Shown piece by piece: positions 31,922 to 40,840 of a DNA stretch of 64,000 nt. Position numbers and translations under genes: made by a program. The DNA lies in the NCBI GenBank assembly GCA_910575695.1, contig CAJTGJ010000021.1:1-64000 (forward strand), written 5' to 3'. The DNA is from Oscillospiraceae bacterium (GTDB lineage Bacteria > Bacillota > Clostridia > Oscillospirales > Oscillospiraceae). Position 1 is the first letter of the stretch. Each line of letters opens with the position of its first letter. Under the pieces are notes generated by a model. The model searched no databases, was not told the origin of the DNA, and saw only the letters and a program-made list of their open reading frames with translations.

Positions 31922-31950
31922 ATTTTACCCTTCCGAGCGTCTAAAGTCAA
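31922..31950 (-). promoter_or_regulatory. Sigma-A promoter of the XpaC-TelA operon
   Basis: On the minus strand TTGACT (31950-31945), 17-base spacer, TAAAAT (31927-31922). It mirrors the promoter of the divergent gene. Confidence 0.75.
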
Positions 31951-31970
31951 GCGGAAGGGGGCGGGGGCGG

Positions 31971-31999
31971 TTGACTTTAACAATTTCTTCATGTAAAAT
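31971..31999 (+). promoter_or_regulatory. Sigma-A promoter of the threonine ammonia-lyase gene
   Basis: TTGACT (31971-31976), 17-base spacer, TAAAAT (31994-31999). TAAAGTCAA at 31942-31950 and TTGACTTTA at 31971-31979 are an inverted repeat, so the two divergent promoters have the same -35 core. Confidence 0.8.
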
Positions 32000-32053
32000 A
32001 AGCTGTTATGTTTTTTAAAGAGACTTTAATAGAGACAAGGGAGTCCTCACCAC

Positions 32054-33277
32054 ATGATGACACTGAACGATTTCAAAGCGGCCCGGAAAACGCTGGACGG
32101 CGTGCTCCACCGCACAGATTTGATGTACAGCCCCTTCTTTACCCGGACCACCGGCAACCAGATCTACATCAAGCCGGAAAATATGCAGGTGACGGGGGCC
32201 TATAAGATCCGGGGCGCTTACTTTAAATGCTCCACCCTCAGCGACGAGGAAAAGGCCCGGGGGCTGGTGACGGCCTCGGCGGGCAACCACGCCCAGGGCG
32301 TGGCCTACGCCGCCCAGGCGGCGGGGGTGCAGGCCACCATCGTCATGCCCACCACCACCCCCCTGGTGAAGGTGAACAACACCAAGGACTATGGCGCGAA
32401 AGTGGTGCTCCACGGCGAGACCTTCGACGACGCGGCGGCGCTGGCCGCCCAGCTCAGCCAGGAGGAGGGCCTCACCTACGTCCACCCCTTCAACGATCTG
32501 ACCGTGTCCACCGGACAGGGCACCATCGCCTATGAGATCTTCAAGGACCTGCCCGACGTGGACGTGATCCTGGTGCCCATCGGCGGCGGCGGGCTGGCGG
32601 CGGGGGTGTCCACCCTGGCCAAGCTCCTCAACCCGTCGGTGCGGGTGGTGGGCGTGGAGCCCTCCGGCGCGGCGTCCATGAAGGCCAGCCTGGAGGCGGG
32701 CCGCGTGGTGACGATGGACAGGATCTCCACCATCGCCGACGGCGTGGCCGTGAAAACCCCCGGCGACCAGGTATTCCCCTACATCCGGGAGAACATTGAC
32801 GACATCATCACCATCGACGACGGCGAGCTGGTGGACGCCTTCCTGGACGTGATGGAAAAGCACAAAATGGTGGTGGAAAACGCGGGCCTGCTCACCATCG
32901 CGGCCCTCAGCCACCTGGAGCCGGCGGGGCAGAACGTGGTCAGCGTGCTGTCCGGCGGCAATATGGACGTGATCACCATCTCCTCCCTGGTCCAGCACGG
33001 CCTCATCAACCGGGGGCGCATTTTCACCTTCTCGGTGCAGCTCCCCGACCGCCCCGGCGAGCTGCTGCGCATCGCCGGGCTGGTGGCCAAGCTCAGCGGC
33101 AACATCATCAAGCTGGACCACAACCAGTTCGTCAACATCAACCGGCAGGCCGGGGTGGAGCTGAAGGTCACCCTGGAGGCCTTCGGACACGACCACAAGG
33201 CTTCCATTATGGACGCTTTGCGCCAGGAGGGCTATCAGGTCCGGGAGGTCCCCCCCAGCGGCACCATCACCGGCTGA
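32054..33277 (+). CDS. ilvA: Threonine ammonia-lyase with ACT-type regulatory tail
   Basis: A 407-residue fold-type II PLP enzyme: the Schiff-base Lys51 in TGAYKIRGAY, the SAGNHAQGVA loop, VPIGGGGLAAGVS phosphate-binding glycines and VSVLSGGN near residue 300. From about residue 325 an ACT-like domain follows (FSVQLPDRPGELLRIAGLVAK). The length and single ACT-like domain match the 400-residue catabolic/biosynthetic threonine dehydratases that convert threonine to 2-oxobutanoate and ammonia. A second ATG at 32057 is possible. Isoleucine genes are not adjacent, so biosynthetic versus degradative use is open. Confidence 0.9.
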   Translation: MMTLNDFKAARKTLDGVLHRTDLMYSPFFTRTTGNQIYIKPENMQVTGAYKIRGAYFKCSTLSDEEKARGLVTASAGNHAQGVAYAAQAAGVQATIVMPTTTPLVKVNNTKDYGAKVVLHGETFDDAAALAAQLSQEEGLTYVHPFNDLTVSTGQGTIAYEIFKDLPDVDVILVPIGGGGLAAGVSTLAKLLNPSVRVVGVEPSGAASMKASLEAGRVVTMDRISTIADGVAVKTPGDQVFPYIRENIDDIITIDDGELVDAFLDVMEKHKMVVENAGLLTIAALSHLEPAGQNVVSVLSGGNMDVITISSLVQHGLINRGRIFTFSVQLPDRPGELLRIAGLVAKLSGNIIKLDHNQFVNINRQAGVELKVTLEAFGHDHKASIMDALRQEGYQVREVPPSGTITG

Positions 33278-33331
33278 GGCTTGTCCGGGCATACTGCGAG
33301 GACGCCCCCCCCCGCAGGCTGAATCTCACTC

Positions 33332-33362
33332 CCCGCACCGCCGCGATTGCAGCGGTGCGGGG
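33332..33362 (+). terminator. Hairpin after the threonine ammonia-lyase gene
   Basis: CCCCGCACCGC and GCGGTGCGGGG form a strong stem, without a T-run. The 33278-33550 gap also holds a run of nine C at about 33304-33312 and no supported gene. Confidence 0.55.
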
Positions 33363-33550
33363 TATTCAGGTGCGGCGCGCCGCCGGAGCATCCGGACGCG
33401 AGCCAGGGGCATGGGGGAGCCGTCCGCTGCCTCCTGCGGCGACCTCCGCGTAATTTATCATATGTGGCCGGGGGGCGGCAGGTGTACGGCCCGCGGCGTG
33501 TCCGCCCGGCCTGTCCGGCCAGTAAATCCAAAAAGAGAAGGGGTAAAACG

Positions 33551-34216
33551 ATGATAAAAATAGCACCCTCCATCCTTTCAGCGGATTTTTGCAATTTGGA
33601 TGCGGAGATTCAGCGCGTGTCCAGCGCGGACTGGCTCCACCTGGACGTCATGGACGGCGCGTTCGTCCCCAACCTCTCCATGGGCATACCTGTGGTGCAG
33701 GCCATCCGGAAGCACACCGGTATGTTTCTGGACGCCCATCTGATGATTGAAAAGCCTGTGCGCTTCATCGACGACTTCGCCAGGGCGGGGGCGGACCTGA
33801 TCTGCGTCCACCTGGAGTCCGACTATCCCGCCCGCATCGCCGACGCCCTCCGCGCCATGGAGGCCAACGGCGTGAAAAAAGCCGTGGCCCTGCGGCCCAT
33901 CACGTCGGGGCGGGCCGTCCTGCCCTACATCGAGCAGCTGGACATGGTGCTGGTGATGACGGTGGAGCCCGGCTTCGGCAAGCAGAAATTCATGGAGCAC
34001 CAGCTGGACACCATCCGGGAGGTCCGGGCCATCATTGATAAATACCACCCTGAGTGCGAGCTGGAGGTGGACGGCGGCATCACCCCCGTCACCGCCCGTT
34101 GGGTGGCGGAGGCCGGGGCCACCGTGCTGGTGGCGGGCAGCGCCATATACGGCTCGGACGACACTGACGCCGCCATCCGGGCCCTGCGGACGGCGGCGGG
34201 TTCCCCGGCCCGGTAA
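33551..34216 (+). CDS. rpe: Ribulose-phosphate 3-epimerase
   Basis: A 221-residue TIM-barrel enzyme: IAPSILSADFCNL, WLHLDVMDGAFVPNLSMG (catalytic Asp and metal ligands), FLDAHLMIEKP, VLVMTVEPGFGKQKF and ELEVDGGI (second catalytic Asp). It interconverts ribulose 5-phosphate and xylulose 5-phosphate in the pentose phosphate pathway. GAAGGGG precedes the ATG at 33551. The RecR gene follows after 67 bases. Confidence 0.95.
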   Translation: MIKIAPSILSADFCNLDAEIQRVSSADWLHLDVMDGAFVPNLSMGIPVVQAIRKHTGMFLDAHLMIEKPVRFIDDFARAGADLICVHLESDYPARIADALRAMEANGVKKAVALRPITSGRAVLPYIEQLDMVLVMTVEPGFGKQKFMEHQLDTIREVRAIIDKYHPECELEVDGGITPVTARWVAEAGATVLVAGSAIYGSDDTDAAIRALRTAAGSPAR

Positions 34217-34232
34217 ATCTCCCGCTCTGTGC

Positions 34233-34251
34233 GGGCGCACAATGTGCGCCC
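34233..34251. repeat. Palindromic dispersed repeat
   Basis: GGGCGCACA-A-TGTGCGCCC, with CCTGC on one side only, in the gap between rpe and recR. Same core as 26140-26170. Confidence 0.6.
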
Positions 34252-34283
34252 CTGCATTTCTAGGTATATGGAGGCAGTTCACC

Positions 34284-34886
34284 ATGGATTATTTCCCCGC
34301 GGCCCTTGAAAATTTAGTGGAGCAGTTTGCCAAGCTCCCCGGCGTGGGCCGCAAAAGCGCCCAGCGGCTGGCTTTCTTCATCCTGGACCAGCCGGAGGAG
34401 ACGGCCAGGGACTTCGCCGCCGCCCTGCTGGAGGCCAAGACCGCCATCGGCTGCTGCCCGGTGTGCCAGAACCTCACCGACGGGGACGGGGAATGCCCCA
34501 TCTGCGCCTCGTCCAAGCGGGACCACTCCCTGGTGTGCGTGGTGGCCGACCCCAAGGACGTGGTGGCCATGGAGCGCTCCCGGGAGTACACGGGCACCTA
34601 CCATGTGCTCCACGGCGTCATTTCCCCCATGAACCACGTGGGTCCCGATGACCTGCGCATCCAGCAGCTGGTGGAGCGGGCGGCGGCGGGAGGGGTCCAG
34701 GAGGTCATCATGGCCACCAACCCGGACACCGAGGGGGAGACCACCGCCATGTACCTCAGCCGCCTGCTCAAACCCTTCGGGGTGCGCACCACCCGGCTGG
34801 CCTACGGCATCCCCGTGGGCAGCCACCTGGAATTTGCCGACGACGCCACGCTGATGCGGGCGCTGGAGGGACGACGCGAGATATAA
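34284..34886 (+). CDS. recR: Recombination mediator RecR
   Basis: A 200-residue protein of normal length: helix-hairpin-helix KLPGVGRKSAQRLAFF, a four-Cys zinc finger CCPVC-CPIC (about 57-74), TOPRIM domain with VVADPKDVVAME and TNPDTEGETTAMYL, and the C-terminal GIPVGSHLEFADDATLMRALEGRR. RecR works with RecF/RecO to load RecA. It is normally next to dnaX; here it follows rpe. GGAGG precedes the ATG by ten bases. Confidence 0.95.
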   Translation: MDYFPAALENLVEQFAKLPGVGRKSAQRLAFFILDQPEETARDFAAALLEAKTAIGCCPVCQNLTDGDGECPICASSKRDHSLVCVVADPKDVVAMERSREYTGTYHVLHGVISPMNHVGPDDLRIQQLVERAAAGGVQEVIMATNPDTEGETTAMYLSRLLKPFGVRTTRLAYGIPVGSHLEFADDATLMRALEGRREI

Positions 34887-34917
34887 CGCCTGTTCAAGCC
34901 TGAAGGGAGCGGAACCG

Positions 34918-35217
34918 ATGAAAAAATGCCTGCATGTGATGTTCATTGAAAAAACCAAGACCTACAACCGGCTGACCAAAGCCGCCGTGGAGCGCCATGT
35001 GGCCAACCTGCGGGCCCTGGACGACAGCGGCCATCTGGAGCTGTGCGGCGTGTTCAAGGGATACCCCGGCGTGGCGGGGATGTATATCCTGAGGGCGGAC
35101 AGCTATGAGGAGGCCGAAGAACTTTGCAGGCGGGAGCCTCTTGTTTTGGAGGGGTTCGCCGCGTACAAGCTGAAGGCTCTTCAGGTGGCGGACCGGGAGA
35201 ACAATTACCTCCTTTAA
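34918..35217 (+). CDS. YciI family protein
   Basis: A 99-residue YCII-type dimeric alpha/beta-barrel (ferredoxin-like) domain: MKKCLHVMFIEKT, HVANLRALDDSGHLELCGVFKG and ADSYEEAEELCRREPLVLEGFAAYKL with the typical DP/EP turn. Its activity is unknown; relatives include a hydrolase-like His-Asp pair. It ends the rpe-recR unit and is followed by a strong terminator. Confidence 0.8.
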   Translation: MKKCLHVMFIEKTKTYNRLTKAAVERHVANLRALDDSGHLELCGVFKGYPGVAGMYILRADSYEEAEELCRREPLVLEGFAAYKLKALQVADRENNYLL

Positions 35218-35224
35218 ATGGAAA

Positions 35225-35265
35225 AAAGGGGCGCAGGGCGAAAAATTTTCGCTCTGCGCTTTTCC
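35225..35265 (+). terminator. Terminator after the YciI gene
   Basis: GCGCAGGGCGAAAA and TTTTCGCTCTGCGC form a stem with one mismatch, followed by TTTTCCTCTTTC. Confidence 0.75.
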
Positions 35266-35396
35266 TCTTTCTTTTTTTCAAAATTCGTGCCATAATATAG
35301 TGTACATCAAAAAAGCCGGCCAAGCGGTCTGGGCTGGGTCCGCTGCCCTCCGCCAGCCCCTGGAACAGCCCCGCGTCCCGTCTGTTCCGGGCCATT

Positions 35397-35444
35397 TGAT
35401 ACCAAAATGTAACTATCTTGAGAAAATGATACCAAAATGTAACT
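35397..35444 (+). repeat. Two 18-bp direct repeats upstream of the VanW promoter
   Basis: TGATACCAAAATGTAACT occurs at 35397-35414 and again at 35427-35444, exactly 30 bases apart (three helical turns), just before the -35 box at 35464. This is either a tandem activator site or a solitary end of an IS21-type insertion sequence, whose ends carry such repeats. Confidence 0.6.
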
Positions 35445-35463
35445 TTTTTCCGGACAAATTTCC

Positions 35464-35492
35464 TTGCCCATTGAAAAATATAGTGGTAAAAT
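35464..35492 (+). promoter_or_regulatory. Sigma-A promoter of the VanW gene
   Basis: TTGCCC (35464-35469), 17-base spacer, TAAAAT (35487-35492), giving a leader of about 140 bases. Confidence 0.7.
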
Positions 35493-35639
35493 AGGAATGT
35501 CGAACAAGATGGGCCGCATTTGGTTCAAAACTGCCGCTGTGTGTCCGCCTTTCCCGGGATGGCAGGCCAATCCCGCCGGAAAAGGAAGCCGCCGCGGTTT
35601 TTTGCTGTCAGTCCGGCCCTTGTTGGGAGGTTTATGAAA

Positions 35640-37526
35640 ATGGAGAATACGACCAAATATACGCCGAAACGCGCCGCGGAAGGCCCCTCGAAAAAGCTTC
35701 CGGCCGGGGTGGTCGCCGGCATCGCCGCCGCCGTTGTGCTGGCGGCGGCAGTGGGCGGCTACTTCGGGTTCTGCTCCTGGGTGAAGGGCAACGACTGCCT
35801 GCTCCCCGGCGCCATCGCCGTGGACGATCAGGGCGAGACGGTGGCCGACCTGGGCAGGCTGCCCCAGAAGGAAGCCCTGTCCGTGGTCACCGGGGAGATG
35901 GACCAGCGGCTGGAAAACCGCACGCTCACGCTGCTGTACGGAGACGGCAAGCGGGCTTACCTCACCGGCGACCTGATGGCCTGCGCCCCCGAGGCCGCAG
36001 TGGCGGTAGGTATGTCCGCCAAAGAGGAGCAGCCCCTGTGGAAGCTGGGCGCCCTGTGGCTGGGGCTGGCGGAGGAGCCTGTCAGCCTGTCCCTCACCGC
36101 CGCTGAGTTCACCCCCGAAGGGGAGGCCAAGGCCAAACAGGTGATCCAGGCCATCGCCGACGAGCTGTATGCGGCGCCCACGGACTTCATCTATGAAGTG
36201 GGCGAGGACACGGTGGAGGTTACCCCGGGCGCCGACGGCCGGCAGCTGGACACCGGCGCCCTGCTCCTCGCTGTGGAGGACGCCCTGGTCAACGGTGAAA
36301 CCGAGCTTCAGGTGGAGCCGGAGGTCATCCCCAGCGCCGAGCTGTCCGGCCAGGTGCTCAGCGATTTGATCTATGTGGAGCCCAAGCCCGCCGGCGTGGA
36401 TTCCAGCGGCAACCTGACCCCGGCGGTGGTCGGCGTGTCCGTTGACGCGGAGAAGGCCCAGGCCATCCTGGACGAGACCCCGCCCGGCGAGACCTGCTCC
36501 ATCCCCCTGAAGCGCACCCCGCCGGAGAGCTCCAGCGGCGATCCCTCGCTGTATTTCAAGGACCTGCTGTCCTCTGTCACCACCAATATGGACGGCGTGG
36601 CCAACCGCTCCTTCAACGTGAACCGGGCCGCAGAGTTCTGCAACGGCAAGATCCTCCAGCCCGGCGAGGTGTTCTCCTACCTGGGCACCATCGGCAGCCC
36701 GGTGGTGGCCAACGGCTACAAGCTCAGCACCGGCTATCTGAACGGAGAGACGGTGCCCATGGACGGCGGCGGCGTGTGCCAGGTGTCCTCCTCGCTGTAC
36801 TACTGCGCGGTGTACGCCAATCTGGAGATCGTCAAGCGGGCCAACCATGCCTTTGCCACCGGCTATATCCCGAATGGGCTGGACGCCACGGTGTCCTCCC
36901 CCAACCTGGACTTCAAGTTCCGCAACAACACCGGATACCCCATCAAAATCGTGGCCTACACCCAGGGCGGGGCCGCCGGACAGCTGGTGGTCCAGTTCTA
37001 CGGCAGCAACCCCAACGGCACCCACGTGGAGACGGAGCGGTACACCCAGTCCACCACGGGCTGGACCACCGTATACGAGGCTGACCCCAGCATCCCCCGG
37101 GGCACCACCAAGGTCAAGACCACCCCCTACACCGGTTATGTGGTGGACGTGTACCGCTGTGTTTATGACGCCAACGGAAACCTGATCTCCCGCACCTACG
37201 AAAACCGCAGCGTCTATGCCAAGCGGGACAAGAAGATCCTTTACAATCCCTTGGATTCCGGTCCCTGGGGCGCCGGAACCACGGAGCCGCCGGCCTCCGA
37301 GGAGCCCACCGAGCCGCCGGTGACGGAGCCTCCCGTGACGGAGCCGCCGGTGACGGAGCCTCCCGTCACCGAACCCCCGGTGACGGAGCCGCCGGTGACG
37401 CCTCCCCCTGCCACCGAGCCCCCGGTCACGCCGCCGCCGGCCACCGATCCGCCGGTGGTGGACACGCCGGAGCCGCCTCCGCCCACCCAGTATGTTGACC
37501 TGCCCGAGGGCGGGTATGAGGCATAG
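35640..37526 (+). CDS. VanW family wall protein with Pro-rich TEPPV tail
   Basis: A 628-residue protein: basic cytoplasmic start, one membrane anchor (GVVAGIAAAVVLAAAVGGYFGF), two YoaR-type putative peptidoglycan-binding regions (about 50-300), the VanW domain (FNVNRAAEFCNGKILQPGEVFSYLGTIG, DGGGVCQVSSSLYYCAVYANLEIVKRANHAF) and a tail of nine or so T-EPPV/TPPPA repeats (37290-37480). VanW proteins are extracellular and tied to the wall; the reaction is not known. The ATG at 35640 is chosen for the nine-base spacing from GGGAGG; the ATG at 35634 is an alternative. The tail DNA is a tandem repeat. Confidence 0.87.
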   Translation: MENTTKYTPKRAAEGPSKKLPAGVVAGIAAAVVLAAAVGGYFGFCSWVKGNDCLLPGAIAVDDQGETVADLGRLPQKEALSVVTGEMDQRLENRTLTLLYGDGKRAYLTGDLMACAPEAAVAVGMSAKEEQPLWKLGALWLGLAEEPVSLSLTAAEFTPEGEAKAKQVIQAIADELYAAPTDFIYEVGEDTVEVTPGADGRQLDTGALLLAVEDALVNGETELQVEPEVIPSAELSGQVLSDLIYVEPKPAGVDSSGNLTPAVVGVSVDAEKAQAILDETPPGETCSIPLKRTPPESSSGDPSLYFKDLLSSVTTNMDGVANRSFNVNRAAEFCNGKILQPGEVFSYLGTIGSPVVANGYKLSTGYLNGETVPMDGGGVCQVSSSLYYCAVYANLEIVKRANHAFATGYIPNGLDATVSSPNLDFKFRNNTGYPIKIVAYTQGGAAGQLVVQFYGSNPNGTHVETERYTQSTTGWTTVYEADPSIPRGTTKVKTTPYTGYVVDVYRCVYDANGNLISRTYENRSVYAKRDKKILYNPLDSGPWGAGTTEPPASEEPTEPPVTEPPVTEPPVTEPPVTEPPVTEPPVTPPPATEPPVTPPPATDPPVVDTPEPPPPTQYVDLPEGGYEA

Positions 37527-37529
37527 GCC

Positions 37530-38213
37530 ATGTTTCAAGGTTTTTCCCAGGAAACGGTGGATTTCATGTGGGGCATCCGGTTCAACAACGAAAAGAGCTG
37601 GTTTGAGGCCCACAAAGCCGACTATCAGGCCTGTTTCCTCTCCCCCATGAAGGAGCTGGGCGCGCAGGTCCGGGACGCGCTGCTGGAGCGCTTCCCCAAA
37701 AGCCAGCTCAACCTGAAGGTTTCCCGGATCTACCGGGACGCCCGGCGCCTGTTCGGCCGGGGGCCGTACAAGGACCACCTGTGGCTGTCCCTGTTCCGCT
37801 TCGGAAACGAATCCGGCGGCGACCACCCGGTGCTCTGGTTTGAGCTGGCCCCGGAGGGCTGGAGCTACGGCATGGGCTTCTGGTGCGCCAAGCCGGTGCT
37901 GATGGAAAAGCACCGGGTCCGCATCGACCGGGACCCCAAGCCCCTGCTCAAGCTGCAAAGCAAGCTGTCCAGGCAGGACGAGTTTACCCTGGACGGCCCG
38001 GAGTACAAGCGGCCCAAGCTCTGCGCCGAGCCGAAGCTGTCGGGCTGGTACAACAAAAAGTCCCTGTCCGTGGGCCACGAGGAGGAGCTGACCGAGTTCA
38101 TCTACGGCCCCGGTCTGGCGGACCGGCTGGTGGAGGGGTTTGCCTTCCTGATGCCGTACTACGACTACTTCTCCACCCTCTGGACGGACCCGGACCCCAG
38201 GGAATCCACGTAA
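37530..38213 (+). CDS. DUF2461 family protein
   Basis: A 227-residue protein with family landmarks: FNNEKSWFEAHKADYQ, VSRIYRDARRLFGRGPYKDHLW and PEGWSYGMGFWCAKP. DUF2461 proteins are widespread and uncharacterised. It follows the VanW gene by three bases and lacks its own promoter, so they form one unit, ended by the terminator at 38225-38258. Confidence 0.8.
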   Translation: MFQGFSQETVDFMWGIRFNNEKSWFEAHKADYQACFLSPMKELGAQVRDALLERFPKSQLNLKVSRIYRDARRLFGRGPYKDHLWLSLFRFGNESGGDHPVLWFELAPEGWSYGMGFWCAKPVLMEKHRVRIDRDPKPLLKLQSKLSRQDEFTLDGPEYKRPKLCAEPKLSGWYNKKSLSVGHEEELTEFIYGPGLADRLVEGFAFLMPYYDYFSTLWTDPDPREST

Positions 38214-38224
38214 AAAACAAAGGG

Positions 38225-38258
38225 AAGGGCCGAAGACGGTATGCCTTCGGCCCTTTTC
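38225..38258. terminator. Bidirectional terminator
   Basis: AAGGGCCGAAG and CTTCGGCCCTT with T-runs both ways, between convergent genes. Confidence 0.75.
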
Positions 38259-38259
38259 T

Positions 38260-39618
38260 TCAGTTCTTCAAGCTGTGCATCGGCGCGGGAATGCGTCCGC
38301 CCCGGGCCACAAAATCCTCCGCCGACCCGGTGTGGCAGGGCATCACCGGCGCGGAGCCCAGCAGTCCGCCGAATTCCACCACATCCCCCACCTGCTTCCC
38401 CGGCGCGGGGATGATGCGCACGGCGGTGGTTTTCTGGTTCACCATGCCGATAGCGGCCTCGTCCGCGATGATGGCGGACAGGGTGGCGGCGGAGGTGTCC
38501 CCGGGGACGGCGATCATGTCCAGCCCCACCGAACAGACGCAGGTCATGGCCTCCAGCTTATCCAGGGAGAGCTTCCCGGCCTGGGCGGCGGCGATCATGC
38601 CCTCATCCTCGCTGACGGGGATGAACGCCCCGGACAGCCCGCCCACGGAGGAGGACGCCATCACGCCCCCCTTTTTCACCGCGTCATTGAGCAGGGCCAG
38701 AGCGGCAGTGGTGCCGTGGGCGCCGCACACCTCCAGCCCCATCTCCTCCAGAATCCGGGCCACGCTGTCCCCGATGGCGGGGGTGGGTGCCAGCGAAAGG
38801 TCCACGATGCCGAAGGGCACGCCCAGTCGGGCGCTGGCCTCCCGGGCCACCAGCTGGCCCATGCGGGTGACCTGGAACGCGGTCTTTTTGATGGTCTCCG
38901 CCACCACGTCGAAGGGCTGGCCCTTGACGCTCTGCAAGGCGTGGTGCACCACGCCGGGGCCGGACACCCCCACGTTGATGACCCGTTCGGCCTCTCCCAC
39001 GCCGTGGAACGCCCCGGCCATGAAGGGGTTGTCCTCCACCGCGTTGCAGAACACCACCAGCTTGGCACAGCCAAAGCCGCCCTTGTCCGCGGTGCGCGCC
39101 GCCGCGTCCCTGATGGTCCGGCCCATGAGGGCCACCGCGTCCATGTTGATGCCCGCCTTGGTGGAGCCCACGTTGACGGAGGAGCACACCACGTCGGTGG
39201 CGGCCAGCGCCTCGGGTATGGCGGCGATGAGCTTTTTATCCCCCTCGGTCATGCCCTTCTGCACCAGGGCGGAAAAGCCGCCGATGAAGTTGACGCCTAC
39301 CGTTTTCGCGGCCTTGTCCATGGCGGCGGCGAAGGGCACGTAATCCGCCGTGCGGGATGCCCCCGCCACCAGCGCCATGGGGGTGACGGAAATCCGCTTG
39401 TTGACGATGGGGATGCCGAATTCCGTCTCGATGTCCTCCCCGGTTTTCACCAGCTTTTCCGCCGAGGTGGTGATTTTGTCGTAGATCTTCCGGCAGGCGG
39501 CGGCGGGGTCCGGGTCGCAGCAGTCCAGCAGGCTGACGCCCATGGTGATGGTGCGCACATCCAGGTGCTGGTGGTCGATCATCTGGATGGTCTGTAAAAT
39601 ATCGTTGGTGTTAATCAT
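38260..39618 (-). CDS. PFL/UPF0210 family protein
   Basis: A 452-residue protein of the UPF0210 family (distantly pyruvate-formate-lyase-like fold): [57 protein letters not shown] and [29 protein letters not shown]. The role is not established. It lies ten bases after an ACT-domain gene, the usual partner, so it may be controlled by amino-acid binding. The ATG at 39618 is used; the upstream in-frame starts lie within the ACT gene. Confidence 0.9.
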   Translation of the reverse strand: MINTNDILQTIQMIDHQHLDVRTITMGVSLLDCCDPDPAAACRKIYDKITTSAEKLVKTGEDIETEFGIPIVNKRISVTPMALVAGASRTADYVPFAAAMDKAAKTVGVNFIGGFSALVQKGMTEGDKKLIAAIPEALAATDVVCSSVNVGSTKAGINMDAVALMGRTIRDAAARTADKGGFGCAKLVVFCNAVEDNPFMAGAFHGVGEAERVINVGVSGPGVVHHALQSVKGQPFDVVAETIKKTAFQVTRMGQLVAREASARLGVPFGIVDLSLAPTPAIGDSVARILEEMGLEVCGAHGTTAALALLNDAVKKGGVMASSSVGGLSGAFIPVSEDEGMIAAAQAGKLSLDKLEAMTCVCSVGLDMIAVPGDTSAATLSAIIADEAAIGMVNQKTTAVRIIPAPGKQVGDVVEFGGLLGSAPVMPCHTGSAEDFVARGGRIPAPMHSLKN

Positions 39619-39628
39619 AGTCAAGCCC

Positions 39629-39898
39629 TCAAATCCGGTGCATCGCGTCAAAAATGTCTTCCCGCTGGACCCGTATGTCCAGCCCCCGCTCCTTCCCGGC
39701 CTCCGCCAGGTCCTCCCGGAGCCGGGCGAAGGGCACTGTGGCCTGGGAGGCGTCCACCAGCATAATCATGGTGAAATACTCCTGAAGTACGGTCTGGCTG
39801 ATGTCCAGCACGTTGACGTTTTTCTCGCTGAGCAGGGCGCATACGGCGGCGATGATGCCCACCTGGTCCCGGCCGATGACGGTGACGATTGCTTTCAT
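39629..39898 (-). CDS. ACT domain protein (UPF0237)
   Basis: An 89-residue ACT domain: [35 protein letters not shown] with the ligand-binding Gly and the second half TMIMLVDAS. It resembles the GcvR-like small regulators and is the standard companion of UPF0210. It sits 12 bases after the HD-domain gene in the same operon. Confidence 0.88.
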   Translation of the reverse strand: MKAIVTVIGRDQVGIIAAVCALLSEKNVNVLDISQTVLQEYFTMIMLVDASQATVPFARLREDLAEAGKERGLDIRVQREDIFDAMHRI

Positions 39899-39910
39899 AA
39901 AGGTTTCCTC

Positions 39911-40486
39911 CTATTGTAATTCGTCCAGCGTCAGCGCGAAGGCGGGCAGGAACCGCTCCATAAACCAGTCCAGCTCCTCCATGTCCATTGCCTTCAGCGC
40001 CGCCATGGTCTGCTCCGCCGCCTTTTTGAACTCGGCGTTGCCCGCTTTCAGCTCCTCCACGCACTTGATGTACGCCGACAGCTTGTCCGCCGCCTTCACG
40101 TACCGCCGCACCTGGGCGTCGCTCTCCCGCACCAGCGGCTCGTAGGCGGGGACCAGCTCCGGGGGCAGCATGGACAGCAGCTTGTCCTGGGCAGCGGCCT
40201 CCACCTGCCGGTAGGCGTTTTTCAGCGACGGGTTATAATACTTGATGGGGGTGGGCATATCGCCGGTGATAATCTCCGGCGCGTCGTGGAACAGCGCCGC
40301 CGCCGCGATGCCGTCCGGATCCAGCTCCTTGCGGAACACGTCCCGCCCGATCACCGCCAGGGCGTGTGAGAGCACCGCCGCCTCATAGGAGTGCTCCTGC
40401 ACGTTTTCCGTCCGGGTGTTGCGCATCAGCGCCCAGCGGGAAATGTACCGCATCCGGAACATATAGGCAAAAAAGCTGTGGTTCAT
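39911..40486 (-). CDS. HD-domain 5'-deoxynucleotidase (YfbR-like)
   Basis: A 191-residue HD-superfamily phosphohydrolase. Metal ligands are visible: His in VQEHSYEAAVLSHAL, the HD pair in ALFHDAPEIITGDMPTPIKY and the distal Asp in KAADKLSAYIKC. This pattern matches YfbR, which hydrolyses deoxynucleoside monophosphates. It heads the HD-ACT-UPF0210 operon. The upstream ribosome binding site is weak. Confidence 0.85.
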   Translation of the reverse strand: MNHSFFAYMFRMRYISRWALMRNTRTENVQEHSYEAAVLSHALAVIGRDVFRKELDPDGIAAAALFHDAPEIITGDMPTPIKYYNPSLKNAYRQVEAAAQDKLLSMLPPELVPAYEPLVRESDAQVRRYVKAADKLSAYIKCVEELKAGNAEFKKAAEQTMAALKAMDMEELDWFMERFLPAFALTLDELQ

Positions 40487-40616
40487 GGTGATACGCCGCC
40501 TTTGCAAAAGCTGTCCTGACATTGTACCACGCCGGGGCGGAAATGTACAGCCCCAAAGCGGGCGGGGCAGGGGAATCAATTTTGATGAACCATTCCTAAA
40601 GGGAGGCATCTGCCCC

Positions 40617-40771
40617 AGCCTTCCCCCCTCAGGGGGGAAGGTGCCCCCGAAGGGGGCGGATGAGGGGGAGCGAAAGCGGCGCAACATAGAGGAACATCCA
40701 GCGCGGTACAGCCCCACCCTCATCCGTCACGGCTTCGCCGTGCCACCTTCCCCCTTAGAGGGGGAAGGCTT
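40617..40771. repeat. MITE-like palindromic element
   Basis: Its ends are inverted copies: AGCCTTCCCCCCTC...GGATGAGGGG on the left and CACCCTCATCCG...GGGGGAAGGCT on the right, each end itself forming a hairpin, around a short unique core. Elements with the sequence CCTTCCCCCTC-AGGGGGAAGG are common in the intergenic DNA of gut Oscillospiraceae and Faecalibacterium. Confidence 0.75.
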
Positions 40772-40840
40772 TATGACCCACAAAGGATAACAAATTTAGT
40801 TCCGTTTTCAAGAAATTGATTTCCCTGCGGGCGGGGCGCA

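Noticed and set aside
35225-35640. Small RNA gene between the YciI and VanW genes
   Set aside because: There is a promoter-like CATAATAT near 35290, but no terminator or structured core ties it to an RNA.
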